Assembly (NCBI GenBank): GCA_029298735.1
Contig: JANSLP010000339.1
Span: 1-33,685 of the forward strand
Source: Ophiostoma sp. CBS 140.51
Lineage: Eukaryota > Ascomycota > Sordariomycetes > Ophiostomatales > Ophiostomataceae
Direction: 5' to 3'
DNA: 33,685 nucleotides
Position 1 is the stretch's first letter, and the number at the start of each line of letters is the position of its first letter. The notes under the pieces are model-generated. The model saw only the letters and a list, made by a program, of their open reading frames with translations, was not told where the DNA came from and did no database searches. Shown in pieces: positions 1-7,889 of the stretch. A program made the translations under genes and the position numbers.

Positions 1-607
1 TCATACTTCTTTCTTCTCGCCCCAAGTCTCGGCTCTCGCCCTCGAGTTCGTCCTCGCGGTCCTCGTAGTCCCCGCGTAACTCACGGAACTCGCGTTTATT
101 CTCACGTTTATCCTCATGCTTGTCTTCTTACTCGTCCTCTCTAGTCATCTCAAACCTGCCATTGTCCATCAAATACTCCTCAATCTTAGCCACGCCCTGT
201 AGGTCGCCTTCCTTGGTCCCAGCCTTATCCTCGTCTACCCAACCCTCTGTGAAGCCGCCGCGTAAATCGATTAGCCACGCATTGTCGTTCCCATCCACCA
301 TAACGTTGTCTAGCTTAGCATCGCTCCACATGACGCCTGCCTTGTGCAGAGTTGTTACAGTCTCTCACACTTGGTCCGCCCACTGCCGGCACATGGCCGG
401 CGGGCTGCCCCAGACACGCGAAGTTAGAAGCCCATCCTAGCCCTCGCTGACATAGGTTAGAAGCAAGCCGCCCACAGGACCTAGAAGTGATTCTGGATAT
501 GTGACCGGGTTGCCGTCTTTGTCCTCGCCGCTGCGCCCGTGCCTGACGCAAACATCGCTGAATTCCTATGGTTTTTCATCGGGATCTAGCATCTGAAGGC
601 ATAGGAG
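1..607 (-). pseudogene. decayed fungal protein-kinase-like gene, partial
   Basis: One minus-strand frame reads from about 607 to the left window edge and is interrupted only by in-frame stops at 566-568 (TAG), 437-439 (TAG), 365-367 (TGA) and 128-130 (TAA). Between the stops it keeps the look of a fungal protein-kinase-like catalytic region: an LHKAGV helix leads into WSDAKLDNVMVD (degenerate catalytic loop, with Lys and Asn kept) and then AWLID followed by GGFTEGWVD (degenerate DFG region). The tail after 128 is very rich in Glu, Asp, Arg and Lys. Each stop is one transition away from a sensible codon: TGG to TAG twice, CGA to TGA, and CAA to TAA. This is the pattern RIP leaves. The 5' end is not resolved, and the 3' end lies outside the window. 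The kinase-like identity comes from motif recognition; that the gene is inactive follows directly from the stops. Confidence 0.72.
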
Positions 608-1436
608 AGCACAACCACATTTACAAATTCTTAGATAGATTATTTACAGCGGGACGATGTTTACTACTAAGGCGATTGTTACTTAATTTTTATTAACTCT
701 ATAAAAGTATTAACTTTACATTGTAAGCACTGAAGAAATCAGACTATTCTCTATCTTCGAACGAGTTCTCGGTCAGTTATATGGCTTTACGGGTCCAATT
801 CTTCAGAGGGCGGGCTTTCGTGGTAGTGTAAAGTTAAGACGGTATTAAGAGGAAACGGTTCTGAAATAATAACAAGCTGCCGTCGCTGCCCGACAGACAT
901 GACTTTTAGAGGCACTCGCACATATGTCTACCGTTACTTGGGACAGAAGGGTGTGTGACCTCCGAGATGTGACAGGTCCAGCTATGGAGACGCCATACTT
1001 TGGCGATAGAGATGCTGATGAGACGGGGCCTATCGGAAATGATGAGGTACGCGGAGCATCGGTCCACCACGGCCGGGCATTATCGAGGCCATGTACAAGG
1101 GGCTACCGGATGTTCCGACCACTGAAGGTTCAGTCAAAGTTACATTTGGGCAACGCCCCAATTAGATATTTACGTGGTTCAAATATAATACAAGACTAAA
1201 AGAGACTCATCAATTTCATGAAATTGTATTTCACAGTTCACAGTTCTGTTTGATAGCTGGATCTCATGTGCTAGGCACGAGCCCGATTTCTCTCTCTATG
1301 AACGAGGATAATCCTTTTTCTTTTTCAGAATACGATCAGGGACTACATCGTCCATGTCGGTTGTTCACAAATGTACGATATAGCATCTAGCGAAAAAAGT
1401 GTGCGCCCCTTCATGGATAACAGGGCTTACCTCAAC
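608..1436. other. AT-rich intergenic DNA, no intact gene
   Basis: This stretch is AT-rich, especially 630-860, with scattered stops in every frame. A somewhat more GC-balanced patch at about 924-1200 has a short plus-strand frame of 91 codons that resembles nothing I recognise; it may be a relic of a coding region. The last part, up to 1436, is the 3' flank of the GH7 gene. Confidence 0.5.
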
Positions 1437-2501
1437 TTAGTTCTTGGTCGTCGAGCCAATGTCGCCCCAGCGGATGTTGGAGAAGACGACGTGCGTATCC
1501 GGGTGTTGCGACTGGATGTTGGACGGGCTGCCCTGGCCGCTGGCACAAGGACCGTTGCTGCCGGCGTCCAGCCACGACATTTGCTGCGCGGCATCATTCC
1601 AGATGCTCATAGCCAGGACCACTAAACTGTCAGAGATGAACATTGAAATTAAATGAGGCATGGAGAACTTACTGCCCCTCCCCAGAGCTTGGCCCATGCC
1701 GGGGAGACCACCAGAGCCGCCCTCGGCACCGCAGTTGTTGATTGTGCCGCCGCCACCAATCTGGCGTCCATTTTGAATGTACTTGCGCGTAATCGATGTG
1801 AGTTTGCCACCCGAAGCGGCAAACTGTGTGACCACGGTGAAAACCTTGCTCGTGTCGACCGTCTTTCCGGGGCCCCAGAAGTTGCGCTGGCCGCTCGCAT
1901 AAGGGTTGTACCCACATCCGGCCTTGTCGCAGCTGTTGCCCTTGCAAGGGTGGGGGGTCATGGCCGTTGCCTGCGAGTTGGCTTCCAAAATGTCCATCTC
2001 GTTGCAGCAGAAGCCCTGGCACTGGGCATCGCAGTAGCCGTAGCCACCCGCGGCACCAGCGCTACCACTTCCCTCGGCGGCCATTTCCGAAAGGTAAAAC
2101 GCGCCGTTCTCACCACAGGGGAGGGACGACAAGTCGACATCAACTGATAGTTCCTGGTTGTCCTGCAGAGCCATGAGGACATACTTGTTTGTGTCGCTGT
2201 CCAGCAAGTAAACACGGGGAGAGGCAGGCTGGGAATTGACGTAGTGGTAAAGCGTCAGGGCGTTTCCCGAAGTGGTGACACCCATGGCGGCATAGTCGGC
2301 CGCTGAGCGGGAGCCGGCGGCACCCTTGGCGAGCTTTGAGTCCTTGTCGAGAACGATGCTGGTGTTTTGCTGGACACAACCACCCGAGGTGGTGCACTTC
2401 CACGTTGGTAGCACCGGGTGCTCCTCGCCGGCGAAAGGAGCCGTGGCCAGACCCGAGGCCAACGTGGCCAGCAGGCCAACTAGAGTGATACGAAGTGACA
2501 T
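1437..2501 (-). CDS. GH7 endoglucanase/cellobiohydrolase-like protein, short-loop variant, secreted
   Basis: Predicted to hydrolyse beta-1,4-glucan outside the cell. Exons are 1673-2501 and 1437-1621. The 51 nt intron (1622-1672, GTAAGT...TTTAG) contains no stop and keeps frame; removing it restores the GH7 sequence GMVLAMSIWND. The start at 2501 is chosen because it begins a signal peptide (MSLRITLVGLLATLASGLATA), giving 337 aa. The catalytic motif EMDILE (Glu168 nucleophile, Asp170, Glu173 acid/base) and the following TPHPC are intact, and the protein ends at the family's IRWGDIGSTT motif with no carbohydrate-binding module. Compared with remembered Trichoderma Cel7B and Cel7A, two segments are missing. 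One follows SIVLD, where about 25 residues with an aromatic-rich strand and four cysteines are replaced by a short Lys/Ala/Ser stretch. The other is about 14 residues between CDAQC and GFCCNEMD. It may be active with altered substrate binding, or decaying; family assignment is secure. Confidence 0.88.
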   Translation of the reverse strand: MSLRITLVGLLATLASGLATAPFAGEEHPVLPTWKCTTSGGCVQQNTSIVLDKDSKLAKGAAGSRSAADYAAMGVTTSGNALTLYHYVNSQPASPRVYLLDSDTNKYVLMALQDNQELSVDVDLSSLPCGENGAFYLSEMAAEGSGSAGAAGGYGYCDAQCQGFCCNEMDILEANSQATAMTPHPCKGNSCDKAGCGYNPYASGQRNFWGPGKTVDTSKVFTVVTQFAASGGKLTSITRKYIQNGRQIGGGGTINNCGAEGGSGGLPGMGQALGRGSKFSMPHLISMFISDSLVVLAMSIWNDAAQQMSWLDAGSNGPCASGQGSPSNIQSQHPDTHVVFSNIRWGDIGSTTKN

Positions 2502-3122
2502 TGTCGTGATGTCGTGATTAAAAAACAGTGTGAAGGGTGTGATAGACACAGGCAACTGGTCTTGAAAGTCACGCCCAGAATTCGTGGTGGATATATATTG
2601 ATGTTATAAGTTCACAGAACCCTCTCCTCAATATACTCCATCTAACTACGCTCAATGAATCGTTTTGAGTTAGTTCCGTCTTTAATTCAATCATCCGAGT
2701 TCCCTTGTTTATTTAGGCAATGGATTGGCCAGTCCTTGGCCATCACATATTTTCTATTCAATCACACAGCAAATAATTGACCACGGCCCGTCAGCCGGTA
2801 CATTGGACGTAATACCCGGTGTAGAGTAGTGATGCTTGAAATTAAGCTTGTTCCTGGGGACGGCTCATAGGCCACGGCATATGGTTGTGTCGCTTTATAA
2901 ACAATGTTTCACCTGTCAAATGCGTTCCTTACAGGAAAGGCGGAATAGACACGGGACGAAAGACGGACTAGATACGACTCGACAGAGCGGGGAACGGGGT
3001 ATATATTGAACTGAAAAATCTTGGACTCTTGGATTCTGGGCACGGTACAATTGTTTAGACGATGGTCATGGAATGTATGCTTTATTTGATATTATGTACA
3101 ATATTTTCTTCCACCACTGCCC
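2502..3122. promoter_or_regulatory. GH7 upstream region and sulfatase 3' flank
   Basis: No gene is visible in these 621 bases. The region must hold the GH7 promoter (reading leftward) and the sulfatase 3' end. A TATA-like ATATATATT at 2591-2599 lies about 90 bases upstream of the GH7 start codon. CreA-type SYGGRG matches occur at 2854-2859 (CTGGGG) and 2987-2992 (GCGGGG), which would fit carbon catabolite repression of a cellulase. These motifs are short, so their assignment is tentative. Confidence 0.4.
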
Positions 3123-4718
3123 TCAAGCAAACTCCGATGCACCAGCGCTCGGCGCTTTGATACTTGTGGGCGCCCAGTGTGGACCGACAGCATTGCCCGG
3201 CCGCCGGGGGTCAAAGTCGAAGCGGTCGGGCAGCCGTAGACCGCCCGCGGCTTGGTAGCGAGCGGTCGTAACAGCACTGACACCGTCGCGGAACAGCCAC
3301 ACATCGTCGGTCTGGTACTGCCAGTCCTCGAGCTGGGCACGCATCTTCTTGAGGACCGGCTCATAGGCCGGGTCGCTGGCCAGGTTGTTGACCTCTTCGG
3401 GGTCGGCCTTGAGGTCGAACAGCTCTTCGGGTCCACGGAAGACGTAGCTCTGCAGGCGACGACGGCCAATCATGACCTCGGGAGTGTCGCCGCCATCGTC
3501 GGGTGCAGCGCCATCCTGGGTCTCCTTTGGTTGGACGGAGTTGCGGAGTCCTTCCCAGCTCAACGACACGTACAGGTCCGTGGCAAAGGGAAAGTCGAGC
3601 CGCCAGGCAATGTTGCGGTGGTACTTGTACTGGTGGTCACGCATAAACCGGGTGGGCCAGTAGTTTTGCACTTCGTGGAAGGTGTGGGAGCCAAAGACGT
3701 GAGGCTGCCACTTGTCGGCAGGCAGGACGTCACCAGCGTCGAGGATAGGCAAAAAAGAGTTGCCGACACGCTTGGGTGCGTGACCAGTGTGTGGTGTCTC
3801 AATTGTTTGGGCAGCAGCACCGCCAGCCCAGTCGAGACATGTGGGCAGGATATCGATCCAGGAGACCATGTTGGGGTTGACGCACTTCTTCCCGCCAAAC
3901 CCTGGTCTTCTCACAATCAAAGGCAGCCGCACACCGGCATCGTAGAGCGTCGTTTTGGAGTTGAGAAATGGTGCACCGTTGTCGCTGATAAACACGACCA
4001 GTGTCGAGTCAGTGAGGCCTCGTTTCTCAAGCTCCTCCAACAACAAGCCAACACCCGTGTCCAACCGGCTGATGGACTTGTAGTACTCAACCAGCTCGGT
4101 GCGCAGCTCGGGCACATCGCTGATAAAGGCTGGGATCTCCACGTCCTTTTCTTTGTAGTCCGGCACATCAATGCCACGGACATCGCCATCGGGACCGTTC
4201 TCATCAGCACCGTCGTTACCAAATCCGCCGCGCGTCTCGTCACGGTGTGGGTCACGGAAGCCGACAGTCAAGTGGAACGGCCGGTTTGTCTCGGCCGCCT
4301 TGTCCAAGAACTTGGCCGCCTCTGCAGCGTTTTGGCGCACATCGCGTGTCAGACTGGGTGCGTACCACTCCCAAGGGTATGTTTCACGCGGGCCGACATG
4401 GACTTTGCCAATGATGCCTGTCTGGTATCCCAGCACATTGAACAGTTGCGGTGTTGTCTCAATGTGGTCAAACGTCTGGAAATGGCACCAGCCTTGTTGC
4501 AGACCGTATTGGCCGTTTTGGTGTGTGTGCAGGCCGGTATAAATGGTCGAACGGCTGCCACTGCACGAGGCCGTGCTGGCGTAACCATTGGTAAAGCGCG
4601 TGCCTTCAGCAGCGAGCTTGTCGAGATTGGGTGTCTTGATGGCGTCAAGACCGTAGCAACCGAGCATGAGGCCCAGGTCGTCGGCGACCACGAGCAACAC
4701 GTTTTTGTGTTCAGCCAT
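3123..4718 (-). CDS. sulfatase (type I, sulfamidase/arylsulfatase-like)
   Basis: Predicted to hydrolyse sulfate esters or N-sulfates, probably on a carbohydrate. It is a single-exon protein of 531 aa. The start at 4718 (MAEHKNVLLVVADDLG) is preferred because the family's metal-binding Asp13-Asp14 normally sits a few residues in, and the 26 in-frame codons upstream look like leader. Other alkaline-phosphatase-fold features are GKVHVGP, GFRDPHRD and FISDNGAPF; the last is followed by TTLYDAGVRLPLIV, and the C-terminal ELFDLKADPEEVNNLA is typical of the family. The active-site pentapeptide is C52-S-G-S-R56: the Cys to be converted to formylglycine and the Arg are present, but the usual Pro or Ala at position 3 is Gly. 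No convincing signal peptide follows the preferred start, so it may be cytosolic. It is divergent from the neighbouring transporter, suggesting import followed by desulfation. The substrate cannot be read from sequence. Confidence 0.88.
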   Translation of the reverse strand: MAEHKNVLLVVADDLGLMLGCYGLDAIKTPNLDKLAAEGTRFTNGYASTASCSGSRSTIYTGLHTHQNGQYGLQQGWCHFQTFDHIETTPQLFNVLGYQTGIIGKVHVGPRETYPWEWYAPSLTRDVRQNAAEAAKFLDKAAETNRPFHLTVGFRDPHRDETRGGFGNDGADENGPDGDVRGIDVPDYKEKDVEIPAFISDVPELRTELVEYYKSISRLDTGVGLLLEELEKRGLTDSTLVVFISDNGAPFLNSKTTLYDAGVRLPLIVRRPGFGGKKCVNPNMVSWIDILPTCLDWAGGAAAQTIETPHTGHAPKRVGNSFLPILDAGDVLPADKWQPHVFGSHTFHEVQNYWPTRFMRDHQYKYHRNIAWRLDFPFATDLYVSLSWEGLRNSVQPKETQDGAAPDDGGDTPEVMIGRRRLQSYVFRGPEELFDLKADPEEVNNLASDPAYEPVLKKMRAQLEDWQYQTDDVWLFRDGVSAVTTARYQAAGGLRLPDRFDFDPRRPGNAVGPHWAPTSIKAPSAGASEFA

Positions 4719-5586
4719 AGTGGTGGGGGGAGGAAGGAATGGCGAAAGAGCAATGAGGGACGGATGACAAAGAAGGGTTGACAAGGGTGGCTGCAAATGA
4801 GGAAGGAGCGACCGAAATGGACAGGGCGATGGTGAGTGAAAATGAAAAGAGATAACTCGACCAAAATCGAACGCAACTTCTGCAACCTCGTCAAACTATT
4901 TGAACGCGCAAAGAGGACCCAGGATGGCGTGCGCGTGCCGGCGTGGATATAAATTGCTCGAATGGGTATGCTCTCACCCAATTACCATGTTTCCGCACGC
5001 GGTGGCCCGGTCAGCGGCCGCTTGATCCGGAAAATATGAGGAAAATATGGCTGGTGACGCCGGGCTGTCGGCATGCGGAATCATTGTCCCTGAGGCCAAG
5101 ACCACGCGGAGGGTGTCAAGCCCTGTCAAAAGACCCAACGACCCGGGGCTCAGGCCGGGGTCCATACCTGGAGAGTGTTAGTGTGTGGGGAGACTGGCAC
5201 ATGGCGCCATCTTCTGTGGTGATTATTGGCTAAGAGAGTGCCGGCCCGTCGGCGTGGACCAGTCTTTGTCTGTTCGTGGTGCCGGGCTGTCGGCCGCTTT
5301 GGCGTTTTCCTGGGGAAACAAAAAATACCAAGGTAAGAAAATTCAACAACAAGAAGGAGCGATCGACTTCCCGCGTGGACAGGGCAGGACGCGACGTTCC
5401 CACTGAACATACAAAAGGGAAGGCGACGGCCATGTGAAGGGAAGGTGCGAGCAAGTGTGCCAGTTTGCAAGTTCCAGCGTTCCTGCTTTTTGCGCTTCCG
5501 TTGACATTTCCAGCGCATTTGTTTGTCCATCTTCGAATCTCACTTTCTCTTCCAACTACACGACATCACCCACAACCACCGCCAAT
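4719..5586. promoter_or_regulatory. shared divergent promoter, sulfatase and MFS transporter
   Basis: These 868 bases separate the two divergent start codons and contain no gene, so both promoters lie here. Four CreA-type SYGGRG matches are present on the plus strand: 5143-5148, 5155-5160, 5185-5190 and 5310-5315. The shared layout suggests coordinated expression of transporter and sulfatase, which is an inference. Confidence 0.5.
5143..5160 (+). promoter_or_regulatory. tandem CreA-type motifs
   Basis: CCGGGG occurs twice as a direct repeat separated by six bases. Both copies match the CreA/Cre1 consensus SYGGRG, and closely spaced pairs are the arrangement known to matter for carbon catabolite repression in Aspergillus. 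Binding is not shown here. Confidence 0.4.
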
Positions 5587-7363
5587 ATGGGCCTCCAGGC
5601 GTGGAAGCATGTCACGCCGTACCTGGTGTTCTGCTGCGTCGTCTTCCTGCAGGGCGCGCTGCTCTTCGGCATGTAAGTGGACATTCTCCCTATCGTCACC
5701 TGTCGTTATCGGTTGTTATCTTATTCGAGTTATCAAGACAACTCTAACACTACTTCAACACAGTGACACCGGCTCTTTTGGCTCTCTTCAGGCCCTCCCG
5801 TCATTCCTCCGTCGCTTCGGCGTCGAGAGCAAGGGCACCTACACGCTCCCAGCCACCCGCAAGTCCCTCCTCAACTCGCTGCCCTGGATCGGCAAGATTG
5901 CCGGCTGCCTGTCTGCCGAACCCTTCATCGAGCGCGCCGGCTACAAGAAGACAATGTACGCCGTCGCCGCCATCCAAATCGTCGGTCTCATCATTGAGAT
6001 GACGGCCCACCACTGGGCGCAGTTCACCGTCGGTCGCATTGTTGCCTATGCTGCTGTCGGCATGGTCGAGAACGCCGTCCCGGCCTACAACGCTGAGATT
6101 GTGCCCGCGGCGACGCGTGGTCTGCTGGCCGGTGGCATCATGACGGTGACGGCGGCTGGCAACCTGTGGGGTGCGGGTATGTCGCGCGCGTATGCCAACG
6201 AGACGGCGGCCAAGGGCTGGCTGATCCCTGTGGCAGTGCAGTTCATCCCGGCTGTCACTCTGTTGTTTACGGTCCCTTTTACGCCCGACTCGCCGCGTTG
6301 GCTGGTGCTGCGTGGCCGCAAGGCAGATGCCAAGGCAGTGCTGGACCGCATCCGGCCCCAGGCAGACATTGACAGCGGTGCTACTGCTGCCGAGGCCGAT
6401 GCTCTCGAGCAGGCTGTCGAGGAGGCACATACTGTGCGCGATACCGGCCGTTGGGTTGACATCTTCCGTGGTAACTACCTTCGCAGAACCTGGATCTGTG
6501 CTACCGTCTTTGTCTTTGAGCAGATGAACGGAAACCAGTTTGTGCTGTCGTATGGTGCCACATTCTACGTGCAGCAAGGTCTGGGTGCCATGGCCTTCAC
6601 GTACAACATTGTGGGCCAGGTTGTCGGTCTCGTCGGTTGTGCGGTTGGTGTGCTGTTGACCGATTTCACGGGTCGGCGTCCTCTCCTCATTGGCGCCGCC
6701 TTGCTCACTGCCTTCTTTTTGTATCTGGCGTCCGGTCTGGGAACTCTCGGCACGGAGATTACGCAGGCGCAGACGAACACGATGCTGGCGTGCTTCATGA
6801 TTATTCCGGCCACCTGCCGTATTTCGGCGACGTAAGTCAACACTCCCAGGCGTATATGTTTCATATCATACTAACACTTCTAGGAACAACGCTTTCCTTA
6901 CCGGCTCCGAAATTGGTGGTGTGCAGATGCGCAAGAAGATTATGGTAAGTCAAGTCTAGCCTTCTCATGCTTTACACCCGCTAACCGACAGGCTTTCGGC
7001 ACAACCATTGACGTCCTCGCGGCGTTCCTCGTCACTTTCGTCACCCCTTACCTCCTTCCTGGCATGGGCGTCAAGATTGGCTGGATCTTTGGATCTGTCG
7101 CCCTCTTTTCGTTCATCTGGGGTATTATCTTCTTCCCCGAGCTCAAGGGCCGCTCCCTCGAAGAAGTTGACGAGTTGTTTGCCGCCAACCTGCAGGCCTG
7201 GCAGTTCAAGAACTACGAGACCCATGGTACGGGCCGGTTGCTGGCGGCACTGGAGAACGAGGGCATGGTTCCTGGCAAGATGGAGGCTGCAGAGCAGGCT
7301 GAGGCGGCGACGCCGTCATGGAAGGCTGGCGGCAAGGAGGAGCCCAGCCACGAGGTTGTGTAA
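5587..7363 (+). CDS. MFS transporter, sugar porter family
   Basis: Predicted plasma-membrane sugar (or polyol) proton symporter of 528 aa. Exons are 5587-5672, 5764-6831, 6884-6944 and 6992-7363. The introns have GTAAGT donors, AG acceptors and CTAAC branch sites, and every junction rejoins conserved sequence (GIDTGSFG at residues 28-35, ATNNAFLTG, MAFGTTIDV). Family signatures are EQMNGNQF (281-288), the loop motif FTGRRPLL (about 330-337), PDSPRW (203-208) in place of PESPR, and PELKGRSLEEVDELF (from 454) in place of PETKGR. Hydrophobic segments fit twelve helices. The start follows CCGCCAAT, a good fungal context. The substrate is unknown: a glycerol or polyol symporter of the STL1 type is possible given the neighbourhood, but I see no residues that prove it. 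It shares a promoter region with the sulfatase. Confidence 0.9.
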
Positions 7364-7889
7364 TTCTCACAGCTTGATCTAATAATTGATGATCTGCATC
7401 CCATATGATTTAAAATCATTTCATATCGCATAATTTATTTAAATAATATTTGTAAATTATTACAAGGATTTACTTCTTTTGTAAATTGCGTATGTGAACT
7501 TCAACAGTCTTGTTGAGGCATTAAGACGTGGTTCATGTTGTGATATATTTATACTATTTTTTTTAGAAAACGACATTATTTGATTTTTTTCGTTAACTCA
7601 CCTAAACATGAGAATCTATTCAAGGTATTTTTACAAAATCACTACATTGTGAATGCGTTATGATATCAGAGTGTAGTCAAACTTTCGGGTTCAATTCAAT
7701 CATGGCACTGCATCCTGTTGTGCTGTTCGTGCGTCGGGCTAAACGTAAGAAAGAAAATGTGCAAGGGAGGTGCGTAAATGCAGCGTCAAAAATCAAAATG
7801 CAATCATGTACATCGCTCATAACTGTCTCTACACTAGAGACCAAAATCAAATATCCAAACGCTCCGTTAATCATTTCCCCTTCTCGTCC
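7364..7889. other. AT-rich spacer between convergent genes
   Basis: This 526 base spacer holds the 3' ends of the transporter (plus) and the first Zn2Cys6 regulator (minus). About 7380-7660 is strongly AT-rich with T and A runs, as expected for polyadenylation regions of convergent genes. No gene or RNA is recognisable. Confidence 0.5.

Noticed and set aside
924..1199. 91-codon plus-strand frame in AT-rich DNA
   Set aside because: More GC-balanced than its surroundings and possibly a relic, but I could not match it to any family and neighbouring frames look equally protein-like.
3252..4781. 509-codon plus-strand frame opposite the sulfatase
   Set aside because: It is the antisense shadow of a clear sulfatase gene and shows no family motif.
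4719..4796. 26-codon N-terminal extension of the sulfatase as a possible signal peptide
   Set aside because: It lacks a clear signal-peptide pattern, does not begin at ATG as far as I can tell, and the internal Met start gives the usual distance to the metal-binding Asp pair.
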